DNA of 64,000 nucleotides from Branchipolynoe longqiensis (GCA_030323885.1 CM059190.1:102656483-102720482), one strand, 5' to 3'. Shown: positions 21,657-32,435, numbered from the stretch's first letter. The notes: generated from the letters alone by a model not told the origin. A program made the numbers and translations.

Positions 21657-22800
21657 TATTCTACATGGCCAAACAACACAATATAATAAATACATTTTGA
21701 GTGATCAATAATCTCTGGCTGACATTAAACACCAGCTGTTCTTGATTAAAACTAAATTCAGAGGTCAACTGACCCATATATGGCGGGAACGAGACAACCT
21801 GCAGTACCGGAAGTTCCACTGCTGCAGACCTAGAGTGTACCAGGTCACTCAAGCAACTCTACCATAGCCCACAAACACATACAATAGACGAGATCGCCAT
21901 TCCGACAGCTCATGCGATGAAGACGGCATCGAGAGAAAAACAAAGGCGCTTGGCCATTGCATTTGTTAATACGTGTAGGGCAAAACTTCGATTTCATTCA
22001 AAGTTAATAAAAAATACATAATAATTTGGCACAAACATGGATGGATGCATGCAATATAATAATATAATGAATATGTTTAAGACACAACTCTCCATAATTC
22101 AGCATTTTGAGCTAAGAAACATACAATTTCAGTCACTTTACATGCTGATGTTTACATCACCATTGATTAGGCATAAGTAATTCTTTTTCTAAATATTAAA
22201 ATGTCAAACGTGTCAACAAAAACTTGTTTCAAAGAAATATATAACCAATGTCTGATTACCCCTACCCATTTCCTAGCCCAACAAATGTTATTAACCATAG
22301 GATATAATTAAAAACACGAATAAAATAAGTAAAACTGACTCTGGCTATGGCTCTAACACTAGTCTGAGTGCCAAGATTTGTCTAAATCTAAATGCAGATG
22401 GTATAGGATGTGCTGATGAGATTGATGTCAATGCAATGCTAGATAAAACATTAACATCTTAATTTATTATATATATTATTTTAGTTGGTATTCTATGTTT
22501 CAAACAAGAGCTGAGATGAGCTGAAACTAGCACATTTCATAGCTGCACCCAGTGTCTTAGCATTAGCCATGTGCTTCGCAGAGGGTTGTTTTTCTTCCAC
22601 GCACCCCACAATGCACCACGCGGCTGGAATGGTGATCTAGTCGATCACAACTTTCAAGTAGGCAAAAACACACTATTGTCATATTCCTAATAATCTATAT
22701 AAGTAAAAGCGGTTCCTAATAGTAATAGTCATAATCTATATAAAAGCGCATGTGTGTTGGCTTAAATCTGGGTGTTCATAAAAAGTTTTATAATAACCTA
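21656..22800. other. no feature recognised
   Basis: AT-rich, probably unique sequence. Short open frames lack domains and splice context. Confidence 0.5.
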
Positions 22801-22812
22801 AATGAACATTTA

Positions 22813-23454
22813 AGCCCCAGTCACACCTCACCGGATTGGGGGAAACGGACAGAAAACGAACAATGTCCGGTTTGTGTCCGTACAAGTTTTGAACATGCAC
22901 AAAACTAGGAATGGATGCCGCCGCACTGACGTCTACGGTTCTTGTCTGGTTTGATTTTGCTTCGTCCATTTGCTTTTTTTTGTTTTTTTTGTTTTGTTTG
23001 TTGAAGATTTATACTGCCTATCATGGATAAGCCTGAATAGGCTTGTTTTCACCATTAGACAGTTTGTCGATAGAAAGCCCGAGCCTACACTTTTACCGAC
23101 CCAAGGGATTTTTAACCTCCCACACCATATAGACATGGTATGAGAGCAACCGGCCTTTGATGACGCTGTAAGTTATACACAGCGGTGGAAATCCAAATAG
23201 GCAGAAGTGGGGGCACAGGGAATCGAACCACTGACCTTCAGATTAGGAGTCCGACCTAGAAAAAAGTCAGACACTCTAACCACTCTGCCACAGAGAACAC
23301 CTGTTCCTGTCCGTTTCCTGTCCATTCGTCCAGTGGCTATTTACCTGATAGCACAACATTTTGGCACATTTTAATACATTTTGATACTTATGACGCCCGA
23401 ACACCACCAGACTTGACAATTCTGTCCGCTGCTCAATGATGTGTGACTTGGGCT
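22813..23454. mobile_element. MITE-P, copy 2, split by a SINE-Ser
   Basis: Ends AGCCCCAGTCACACCTCACC and its mirror, flanked by TTA at 22810-22812 and 23455-23457. Shares GAACATGCACAAAAC and TTTTGATACTTATGACGCC with copy 1. A SINE-Ser and its A-rich tail occupy about 22974-23299. Confidence 0.9.
22974..23299 (-). mobile_element. SINE-Ser nested in MITE-P
   Basis: The reverse strand reads GTGTTCTCTGTGGCAGAGTG, then a tRNA-Ser-like head (CTCCTAATCTGAAGGTCAGT, GGTTCGATTCCC) and body (GGTATGAGAGCAACCGGC, AAGATTTATACTGCC reversed), ending in an A-rich tail. Other copies: 40022, 42024 and 62190. Confidence 0.85.
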
Positions 23455-23497
23455 TTACATCCTTTTACTAGTCAAGGGCATTTGGAATTGACAGGCA

Positions 23498-23570
23498 GCC
23501 TCGATAGCTCAGTTGGGAGAGCGTTAGACTGAAGATCTAAAGGTCCCCGGTTCGATCCCGGGTCTGGGCA
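23498..23570 (+). tRNA. tRNA-Phe (anticodon GAA)
   Basis: A 73-nt cloverleaf. Acceptor GCCTCGA pairs with TCTGGGC, discriminator A; D arm GCTC/GAGC; anticodon stem TTAGA/TCTAA around CTGAAGA with GAA at 23531-23533; T arm CCCGG-TTCGATC-CCGGG. Box A and box B are intact, and a TTTT terminator follows about 8 nt downstream. No intron and no encoded CCA. Pair 5-68 is C opposite T (a mismatch) and pair 4-69 is T-G. All other stems pair. It is not attached to SINE body sequence, so it is a stand-alone gene or a recent pseudogene. Confidence 0.9.
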
Positions 23571-23640
23571 GTTTCAATTTTCCTTACTTTTGTGTGTGTG
23601 ATTTGTATGAAAGTGAATGTGTTTGTTTGTTTGTCTAATA

Positions 23641-24260
23641 CCCCTGTCACACTACGACGTAATGAGCCAACGTGAGCCTAACGTGGTGATATTTCGTCAT
23701 TACGTTGATGTACGTTGGATTACGTTATGATGACGTCATAATGACGTTAGAGTGACGTCGAGCTACGTCACATTACGTCGTGTTACGTCGAGTTCCGTCG
23801 AGGTTTTGGACATGTTCAAAAGTTTTGACGTAGGTCGAACGTAAGGGTTTACGTTCGCCGTACGTTCTGTTCACGTTCAGCGAACGTCAATGACGTTAAA
23901 CGGACGTTATTCCAACGCTCCTCACTACGTTCAACTACGTTCCACTACGTTGAACCCCATTAAACCAAGTGCAAATGCCCACGGGGCGTAATGGGAACGT
24001 CAAGACAACGTCAGGAGAACGTCAGGAGAACGTCAGGAGAACGTGCATTCAACGTACGTTCAACGTCTCATGACGTAGCTAACGTCACGTAACGTTCTTC
24101 TGACGATGGAATAACGTTCATAACGTTCCGTCAGCGTCATTACGTTCAACTTGTGCATCCACGTTCAACTTGTGCCCACATTTGCATACTATGCCGAGAA
24201 GTTCAACGTTCTTCACGTTCTCCCTACGTTGACGTCGTTACGTCGTAGTGTGACAGCCCC
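23641..24260. mobile_element. ACGT-rich non-autonomous DNA transposon, copy 2
   Basis: Near-identical to 9991-10656 apart from small indels (an extra CAGGAGAACGT unit, and a deletion near 24150). Ends CCCCTGTCACACTACGACGT and its mirror. High identity between the copies suggests fairly recent activity. Confidence 0.9.
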
Positions 24261-24300
24261 ATTAGTGTTTGTAAACAAATTCTGACCCCCGTAAACAGTT

Positions 24301-24625
24301 TTGATTGATTGATTGATTGATTGGTGGTTGCTTTATGCCGTGTCGGCAGCATAGGCCATATTCACGGCGAGAAATGTTTGTTTTTTGTTCAAACCATTGC
24401 TTTTACATGTAAAAGCAGACAATCAATTATGTGCCAATAGACACTCATTAAATTAGAAAGCTCACAATAATATATTTGTGGTCAAGGGAAACATATTCCC
24501 ATAGAAAAAGAAAAGGTTTATTAATAATTAATAGAATCTATTTAGTAAACTATATGAGGTGGTACAGTCCAGCTGCCCTCAAAAAGGCTAAAATGTTTTC
24601 CTGTTTTACCTCAGTAAAAAGGTCA
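24301..24625. repeat. dispersed repeat H, copy 2
   Basis: (GATT)n, then GGTGGTTGCTTTATGCCGTG, as at 10786, again just downstream of an ACGT-MITE. The two-part unit may be one larger composite repeat. Confidence 0.75.
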
Positions 24626-24863
24626 TGCATACTGTCTGCAGTGTAGAACTGTTGGCACAGTGCCAACAAATCAACGCAACTTAGTCAAATGTGTTTGAGT
24701 GTCAGCGGGGACTGACACCCAATACATTCAGGGGGAGGTTCGCCCTTGAGCAGAAAAGCATGTGTAAGCCACAAGCCATAAACAGTAAATGGCAGTGAAT
24801 ATGACATCGGTTGAGAATATGATTGGGATATATCTGATGAGCAAATTGATTGTGATAGCTATA

Positions 24864-24994
24864 TAGTAAAAACCTCCCTAACCGACCACCTCCACAGATC
24901 GACCACAATACCATTGTAACTAGATTTTACATCCATAAACCGACCACCTCCCTAAATGGACCACTTCAAGTCGGTTTTGAGAGGTCTTACTGTA
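24864..24994. mobile_element. pogo-type MITE
   Basis: Left AGTAAAAACCTCCCTAACCG and right GAGAGGTCTTACTG, with TA at both edges. Interior CCGACCACCTCC repeats. Same family as 33241-33434. Confidence 0.8.
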
Positions 24995-24999
24995 TTTTG

Positions 25000-25390
25000 T
25001 AGTTTTTATTGTTTACTCCAAAAATAGTTTATTTATTAAAATTGGTTTTTATTATTCTAAGGTACACCTTAAAAAAGGTTGCCAACAATTTGGACTTTTT
25101 CACATAATCAATCGTCCAAAGGTACCGTATGCAGTTTGTAACCGTATGCTGTTAATTAAATTAAAATATAAAAAAAGAAATTAAAAAAAAAATTACACGT
25201 TCTCGGTGGTTGATCCTGCAGTCGAACTCACCACTTAAAAAAACATTTGCCAATAATTTGGCTTTATAGTGTGTCAATAATCCAAAGAAATATGCTGTAG
25301 GCTAATGCCTCCTAATAGACCTATTTCATATGACATCAGCAGAGCTATGTAGGTCAGTGCACGCGCCTTTTGGCTGCAGGATAACACACT
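25000..25390. other. no gene recognised
   Basis: AT-rich. A weak mirrored pair (AATAGACCTATTTCAT near 25315, and TGAAAGAGGTCTATA near 26090) may bound an element that contains the satellite L array. Confidence 0.4.
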
Positions 25391-25394
25391 GTCA

Positions 25395-26035
25395 CACTGC
25401 AAACTCAATGGCTATGAGCAATCTTCATACAGAAAAAGTGAAATATCTCTAAAACCACACCACCTAGAAGCAAACCGTATGGAACACATATAGAAAACAT
25501 ATTCAAGGAATAGATTATATTAAATTTATAAGGTTAGGGTTCTGCATTTCTATTAACTTTGAATAAAATAGACGTTTTGCACTGCGCGTATCGGCAAACT
25601 CAATGCATTGGTCAATGGGCGTGAGCAATCTTGAAGTATCTTCGTACAGAAAAAATGAAATATCTCTAAAACCATACCACCTAGAAGCAACCCGCTTGGA
25701 ACACATATAGAAAACATATTCAGTGAATAGATTATATTAAATTTATGAGGGTAGGCTTCTGCATTTCTATTAATTTTGAATAAAACTAACGTTTTGCACT
25801 GCACATACCGGCAAACTCAATGCATTGTCAATGGCCATGAGCAATCTTCATACAGAAAAAGTGAAATATCTCTAAAACCACACCACCTAGAAGCAACCCG
25901 ATTGGAACACTTATAGAAAACATATTCAATGAATAGATTATATTAAATGTATAAGGTTAGGGTTCTGCATTTCTATGAATTTTGAATAAAATTAACGTTT
26001 TGCACTGCGTGTACCGGCAAACTCAATGGCAGTGT
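25395..26035. repeat. satellite L, three ~210-bp units
   Basis: Three tandem units, each with GAGCAATCTT, GAAATATCTCTAAAACCA, CACCTAGAAGCAA and ACGTTTTGCACTGCG blocks. One lone unit lies at 16725. Confidence 0.9.
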
Positions 26036-26124
26036 GCCTCCGTTCTGCAGCCGAACTGCATGCGCATACACAATGTTTATAAACATTGAAAGAGGTCTAT
26101 AGTAACCGGCCGTAACCTAACGGT

Positions 26125-26180
26125 AACTGCCTTCTGCACCGGAAGCCTGTGCTCTACCGATTCAGCCATCGCGTCCAGTA
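26125..26180 (-). mobile_element. SINE-A head fragment
   Basis: Only the tRNA-like part is left (CTGTGCTCTACCGATTCAGC on the plus strand). Confidence 0.6.
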
Positions 26181-26876
26181 CCCTCCCAAACACGTGTGTG
26201 GGCGGCTCCACCCTGGTCCGAGGCCGGTGCACGGTCTAGAAGGTTCCGTTCCGGTTGAACAGCCGTGTGCATCCAAGTCGAATGCATTATCCTGCAAATC
26301 CTAACAATCCAACGAAATGAAGTTCATAATATCTATAATCAGACGTAGCCATCTTACAGTCCAGTATTCATTTCCTGATGTTCTCTTCTCCACTCCTGTA
26401 AGGTTATAGTGCCGGGCACCAGAAACTCCCCGAGAGCTTTGGAAGATGTCTGTCTCGGGAAGCCAGTTAAGGCCCTGTCACACTACAACGTAAGCACGTG
26501 CATAACGTTTTGAAATAAAAATCAAATTTAAATAGGTCGGCATTCACCAAAGTTTTCATGCTGCGGGTGGTCCACGCAATGTATGAAGCATTCACAGAGC
26601 ATATGGCTAGCGTATGCGTGGCGTATAGCGACGTATACAAAATGTATAGCGACGTATACTCGGCGGGCTGGGACATGTACTGATGGTTGGAGCCAACAGT
26701 TTCAGTGTAGGAGTAACGCACAACGACCTATGGTCAACGTACGCCTAGTGTGTCGATGTGTGCATAGCATGTGCAAAACGTATTCAAAACTGATGCGTAA
26801 TGTGTGCAAAGCGTATTTGTGACTTATGCAATCATCTTTAGGCCACGCCCTGGTCATGTGATCGGTCGCTGATAGG

Positions 26877-26884
26877 TATAAATA
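26877..26884 (+). promoter_or_regulatory. TATA box of the MADF gene
   Basis: TATAAATA 36 bp before the start codon at 26920, giving a short leader if transcription starts about 25-30 bp downstream. Confidence 0.65.
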
Positions 26885-26919
26885 CTCTGGAGTTTTGGCT
26901 CTCTCCCCATACTGCCACC

Positions 26920-27660
26920 ATGCCTGTCAAGAAGAACATCATAGCTTCAGCTGCCTGCAAGGCTGCTATCACTACAGAACTAGGGCGTGGAAGAGGCAGG
27001 AAGATGCAGATTCTGCCAGCATCACCATCACCGCCACCATCATCACCATCACCGGTGTCATCACCTGCCTCCTCACCACAACACTCTTCAGCACACCACT
27101 CTCCATCACACCACTCTCCATCACACCACTCTCCATCTAGTCAGCCTGAAGAGATGGAGATGGAGTATGAGGTGAAGGCCCAGATACAGACGCAGAGCCA
27201 GACGGGTCCCACTCCAGCTCTCCATCTCCTGCTTCCCGTGGCAGCATCATCCATCACCTCCACCACCTCGCCCTCCACCTCAGCCTCCACTAGCACCTTC
27301 GGCTTCACCTCGACCAAGAAGAATAGGGCCAAAAAAAGTGACTGTTCTCTGTCGCTAGCCGAGGAAGATAGGATGTTGGATTTCCTCCACGAGAACCCAG
27401 TTGTATGGAACGTGAAAATGACTGACTACAGGCGGTCTGACAAGAAGGGCAAGATGTGGGAGGACCAGGCAAACTCGATGGGGAGGACATCCGTGCATCT
27501 GCAGGGGTGGTTCAAGTCGCTGAGGGACACAAACAGGAGGCTTCACAAAAAGAAGAGCAGTGACGGAGCACCCAAACTGACTGAGAGGGAGCTGTGGATA
27601 ATGCAGAAGTTTGGTTTCCTGCGGCCAGTCGTCAGGCCTAATATACCTGTAGGTATATAA
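26920..27660 (+). CDS. Harbinger MADF/Myb-like DNA-binding protein
   Basis: A 246-residue uninterrupted frame. The start is favoured by the GCCACCATGC context and the TATA box upstream. Residues 1-30 are basic (PVKKN, GRGRGRKM). Residues 35-130 are Ser/Pro/His-rich low complexity. A KKNRAKK basic patch near residue 134 could be a nuclear signal. Residues about 144-235 match the MADF fold: LAEEDRMLDFLHENPVVWN, then a Trp in KMWEDQ, and WFKSLRDTNRRL. In PIF/Harbinger elements this partner protein binds DNA and helps bring the transposase to the nucleus and the ends. No stop or frameshift is visible, unlike the neighbouring transposase. The last residues run past a possible splice donor (CTGTAGGTATAT), so a 3' exon is possible. 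Confidence 0.85.
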   Translation: MPVKKNIIASAACKAAITTELGRGRGRKMQILPASPSPPPSSPSPVSSPASSPQHSSAHHSPSHHSPSHHSPSSQPEEMEMEYEVKAQIQTQSQTGPTPALHLLLPVAASSITSTTSPSTSASTSTFGFTSTKKNRAKKSDCSLSLAEEDRMLDFLHENPVVWNVKMTDYRRSDKKGKMWEDQANSMGRTSVHLQGWFKSLRDTNRRLHKKKSSDGAPKLTERELWIMQKFGFLRPVVRPNIPVGI

Positions 27661-27998
27661 CAAATATAACAGACATGTAATTGTGGTTTGATATCTAAAT
27701 TGATTGATTTAGTTTATTTGTACAAATAGACATAAAAACATCTTGTAACAGTAACAGTAGACATCACACAATATAACGAACATGTAAGTATACATAAATA
27801 TATCATAACAGTACACATATCACAGTGCATACAGACACATACAATTCTTTTTGTTTTACATCAGATCATGCCGTCTTGCCATGAAAGTGATGTAGCGGGT
27901 GAGATGTCCCAGTCTTTCAGTAGATTCCGCTGCTCCTTTCCTGCCTCGGAGGCGGTGTTCAGGCTAGGAACAATGTCTACGTCTGCCAGAGTTTGTCC
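27661..27998. other. convergent 3' region of the two Harbinger genes
   Basis: AT-rich spacer between the two stop codons. GTTTATT near 27712 provides AATAAAC on the minus strand as a possible polyadenylation signal for the transposase gene. Confidence 0.5.
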
Positions 27999-29074
27999 CT
28001 ATCTCCATGCTCCGGGGACAAAGTTGTGGTTCCCAGTCTTTGGACGATCTAGCTCCTGGTTCTGCAGCCCTGGGTAGCGCATCCTCATCAGGTTGTGCAC
28101 AACCATGCATGCAGTGACGATGACCTTCACAGTGGAGGGGTGGTACTGCATAGTCGTCAGCAGCACCTGGAAGCGGTTGGCTAGGATGCCAAAGGCATTC
28201 TCCACCTCTCTCCTAGCTCAGGAGAGCCAGTAGTTGAAGAGTCGCTCCTTATTTGTCAACCCCCTCCTGCTGTAAGGCTTCATCATCATCGGCCGCAGGC
28301 CGAAGGCATCATCACCGATGAGGAAATACGGCACATCCTTCTGGCCGTTCACGATCGGTTCGGGGTACAGGAAACCGATGGTGCCACCTTTAGTGTCCGC
28401 CTTCAGCTCCGAGTCGTTGTAGATCTGGGTGTCAGATGCGGAGCCCATACCCCCAAGATCTGCCCAGATGAACTTGCAGTCCGCATCTACAAGGGCCAAC
28501 AGGACCACAGAGTAAAACCCCTTGTAATTGGAATAGAGTGAGCCACACTTTGGAGGGCACCGGCAGGTGATGTGCTTCCCATCCAGAGCGCCACAGGTAT
28601 GGGGAAGTTCCACTTCTCCAGGAATTGGTCGGCGATGGTACGCCATCCTTGTGGAGTCGCGGGGCACGTCATAACCTCGGCCAGGTACTCATCCATAAGG
28701 GCCTGACACACTTCACGCATGATGAGTGACTGCGTGTTGTGGGGGACCCTCCACCCGAACTTCATCGACGAGTATTTGTTCCCAGATGCCAGGTGCCGCA
28801 GAGTAAGTGCAATCTTCAGCCCAGGCTCGAGCAGCACCCTGTATGTTGTGTACTTTTTGGCGATACTGGGTCCTACTCTCGCCACAATCTCGTCAAACAT
28901 CTGGGGAGGCATCTGCATAAAGTTGATGAACGATGCAGGGTCCTCACTGCGCAGGTCAACCATAAGCTTGTCATACAACCCAAACTGTGGCCACCTCCCC
29001 ATCCAAGGTCTGATCCACGTTCTCCGCTGCTACCTCCTCCTTCTCCTATCGACACGGGCCGCCAGAAGAGCCAT
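27999..29074 (-). pseudogene. HARBI1-type Harbinger transposase, inactivated
   Basis: Homologous throughout to PIF/Harbinger DDE transposases. Starting from the Met at 29074 there is an Arg-rich N-terminus, a helix-turn-helix region (EPGLKIALTLRHLASG ... HNTQSLIMREVCQAL), the first catalytic Asp in CGALDGKH, the second in IGDDAFGL, and the Glu in RREVENAFG, then HNLMRMRYPGLQN. Three lesions are seen: a TAG in the Arg-rich N-terminus (29030-29032), a one-base loss in a C run near 28600 just before CGALDGKH, and a TGA at 28218-28220 between FNYWLS and ARREVENAF (an Arg CGA-to-TGA change). All three acidic residues remain encoded. No functional protein is expected from this copy. Confidence 0.92.
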
Positions 29075-29285
29075 GAGGTAGAGATCTAGCTCATGCTGGT
29101 AAATGGCAACTCAGTAGTGATGCTGGAACTGTAGATGGAGGTTAGGGACATCCATCCTCTCTGATGAGTTGAGCAGGTCTGCTGGAAGAAGCCAGGTGGT
29201 GCCTCGATATACCGACCGCCAATATGCTGGTGATATAACGTCATATCCTGAACATACCCAAATTATGCCCAATGTATACGTAATG

Positions 29286-29797
29286 TATTATAAAGTCCTC
29301 GGCTGGAATCTGTGGTTGTGTAGGCAGGCTATAATGAAATCAATACAGGCAAGAAGAGAAAGGAAGAGTATAAAGAATGAAAGTAGAGAGACAATGCCCT
29401 CAGGTTTATTATTATATAGTGGTACATGGATCTGGTATGGCATACCACCTGACCGCATTCTCCAATGAGAATCAAGCATTTACAGTTCCACCAATGAACA
29501 TCAAGCATTCCTGTGTCACCATGGCTACCGTGATCTGCCCACCACCACCATGCGGTGTGGCTGCTTGGCCACCACCTGCCTGAGCTGAGTGTGTGGTGAT
29601 CCGTGACTAACAGAGGGGGAAGGGGGTAGTGAGTAGAGCTCCAAGTGCCCCTAACACACTATTTCTAGTGCCTCTTTCACACTATCTACCTAATACCTAA
29701 TGACTATTAACCATGAGTAATGTATCACCAGCAACTACATAAATACATTCATGCACCTGTCACTATATACCATTTACCATTATAGACCATTTGCATT
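29286..29797 (-). repeat. LTR-like dispersed repeat, copy 1, inside the Harbinger element
   Basis: About 510 bp shared with 31138-31652. On the minus strand it starts TGCAAATGGT, has TATATAATAATAAAC (TATA-like and polyadenylation-like), and ends near CCGAGGACTTTATA. The TG...CA-like ends and signals suggest a solo LTR, but no clear target duplication was found. Confidence 0.55.
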
Positions 29798-29995
29798 CCC
29801 CCCACCAATGCGTTTTATCAGAATATTTTACAGTATGATAACATACACCGATGTGTTGGTCGAAAATCACATACATTGGCATACGCTAAGGCTATACGTC
29901 ATAGTGTGACAGGCCCCTTAACTCCTTGTGCTGGATTTGGGGTACGCCTACCTCTCACTGTGCTATAATTAGCCAGGAGTACGAGAACGAGGTGA

Positions 29996-30000
<5 letters not shown>

Positions 30001-30028
<28 letters not shown>
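30001..30028. repeat. (AT)n microsatellite
   Basis: TATATA run interrupted by one C. It forms the target of the element that follows. Confidence 0.9.
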
Positions 30029-32103
30029 GGGTTCTTCAGTGCTGGTCCTAAAAAGGGGGAATCGGAGGTAAAAACTGAAATATGTTACAGCCCATCCCAA
30101 TTAGGCTTGTTGTGTTCCACATACATCCAATTTTAAGACACAATTAAAATAAAAGCAGTTTGGACCCCGACTGCAAGTCAGGGTGGCTTCGAACATGACC
30201 AAGTGGAGAATGTTATGCGTGTTTCGGTCTGACACAAAAACCCTCATTATGTAATATTTAGAATAAGACCATGATTATTTCCTAGTTGGGTTTTGAACAG
30301 TAGTCTCTAGGAGTAACTCAGTGCAATTTTATGAGTGTTCGTCCACTTGAGAGTAGAACAGAGAACATACAAAATTGTGACACTGAAACATGCGTGACAT
30401 GGAAAGGAAAAGTTGTTGCTTCATGATGAAACAAGCATCACAGAGGATGAAACGTATTTATGGTTATTACTTTTTGATGCTGTGGACATATTTCAAAGTA
30501 ATCTTCAAACACTTCCCTAACTTCTGATGTTCTTGGAATTGTAACACATGTTGCATGTAACATGTAATGCATGTTTCATGTGACACTCAATAATGACTTG
30601 GGTTAGAAACTGCTAATAGCATGCAAAAAATATATTTCTTCAGGGCATTATTTGTATGCATTACATGTATGCAATTATTTATTTTGAGTGTTATAAGTTT
30701 TCTTATGAAAAACAAATATTGTGATGACTTAGACGATGAATATGACAACAGGTGAACGCGTGTTTCTTCTTCATTGATGTGTGACACACCACAGTAATAG
30801 CATCATAGCACAACTTCCTGTTTATGACTTGACACCACATCATCAGTAGGTGTGTAGATAGATGCCTACAGTATATTGAAAAATCATGGTGAGAAGAGGT
30901 TTGATCCATTGTTAGATTTTGCATCGCAAAATAAATTTTCACCATAATGCATGTTTCACCTGTGACACAAAGTTTTTATTGCACTTCTAATGCATCTTAG
31001 GAAATAATATATCTTTTGTGTTCAGAACTAGGCATCTATGATGCTATGCTATTTATAGCAGCAGAGTTTTTCCTTGCTTGCACAGTTGGATATTGTGAAA
31101 ATTGAAGGTGAACGCGTGTTTCATGATGAGATACCTCATTGTAAAGTCGACGGCTGGCAGCTGTGGTTGTGTAGGCAGGCTAAATAGGAAATCACTACAG
31201 GCAAGTATAGAGAAGGAAGGCAAGATATAGAGTGTGCAGAAGGAACCAGAAGGAGCTTGCTTAGTTTATTATATATATAGGTTTTAGAATCCAAGATGGC
31301 TGTACACACCTGATTAATCCCTCCAACCACCAACAGGCATTTTTATTCAACCAATGAACATTCAATATCCTTGTAACCACGGCATGGTTATGTCTGGCAA
31401 CAGTGCCCTGTTGTGTCTGGTGTGCAGCGATTCGTAGATAACACTTGGGGGGGGGGTATGTGAGGAGAGTTCCAAAGACTCTCTCACATGTCAAGAAGTG
31501 ACCCTCTCTCATGTCAAGAAGTGACCCTCTCTCACTATCTATATTAATATACAATTTCTATCTTTAATTAGTAATGCATCACCAACACCACATATACCTT
31601 ATATGCCTTTGGTTTTACATACCATCTACCATTATATCGACCATTTGCAATTTATTATAGAGTAGTTCTCATCCTCCAAGGTCTCAAATATCGGAAAATT
31701 GTACATCATGAAACATGTGTTATGCTCTCTTTCAAGGATCATTGTTTTACACAGAGACACTCAACAGTTCTAGAATTAGCTTTCTGACATTTTTGCATGT
31801 TACAACTTTGCAAATAAACTAGCCATGTTTGAATATTTTGGTCTGCTATGAAGTAGTTTCCAACACAAGCAGTAGAGTTTCACCATTCCCAATTTTAGCT
31901 GTCATATTTGCAGGACAAATGAATCTATTTTGGCAATAACAAATAAACCAAACATTTCCCCCCACTAGATTGCTGTCATTGCTTCTTTGGGGTATAATGA
32001 AAGGAATTTTTCTTCATTTGGTATGAAAAGGAAAATTAATTTAGAAGAAAACAGTTACAATGTGAGGGACCAACCAATTAGGACCAGCACTGAAGAAGAA
32101 CCC
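30029..32103. mobile_element. 2.1-kb element with GGGTTCTTCAGTGCTGGTCC ends
   Basis: Left end GGGTTCTTCAGTGCTGGTCC at 30029 and the same sequence inverted at 32079-32103, with a 3-bp insertion. AT-rich flanks (ATATATAT left, ATTTATAT right) could be an 8-bp duplication. No transposase frame is found. The interior repeats GCGTGTTTC/GCATGTTTCA next to TGTGACAC several times, and the LTR-like repeat is inserted at 31138-31652. Confidence 0.75.
31138..31652 (-). repeat. LTR-like dispersed repeat, copy 2
   Basis: Same orientation as 29286-29797 (shared CGGCTGG, CTGTGGTTGTGTAGGCAGGC, TACAGGCAAG, ACCATTATA, GACCATTTGCA). On the minus strand it begins TGCAAATGG and ends GACTTTACA, giving TG...CA ends. 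Confidence 0.6.
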
Positions 32104-32326
32104 ATTTATATATGAAGAGTTCAGATGCAAAACCTACAAACGCCAGGTAATTTTAATTCTCAGTAATTTAACTTTTCTCGTAATAAAATGCTTATGGAGC
32201 AATGCACACAAAAATAGGAATATAACAAAATTAACTTTTTGCAGGTTCGATTCCAATGTTTAATCTCAATTTTTGGATTGCTCAATTTTTGGATTTCCTC
32301 ATATATAGGCCCCCTATATAGGTCTA

Positions 32327-32347
32327 CACACACACACACACATATAT

Positions 32348-32420
<73 letters not shown>

Positions 32421-32435
32421 CATATATACATGTAC
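32327..32435. repeat. CA and (AT)n microsatellite
   Basis: (CA)n then about 90 bp of (TA)n. Confidence 0.95.

Larger units (their letters stand above)
26470..29917. mobile_element. PIF/Harbinger DNA transposon
   Basis: A 3.4-kb element bounded by AGGCCCTGTCACACTA and, inverted, GGGGCCTGTCACACTA, with TTA target duplications at 26467-26469 and 29918-29920. This is the 3-bp TWA target known for PIF/Harbinger. It has the family's two convergent genes: a DNA-binding MADF/Myb-like protein (plus strand) and a HARBI1-type DDE transposase (minus strand, broken). A dispersed LTR-like repeat is inserted at 29286-29797, upstream of the transposase gene. Confidence 0.93.
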
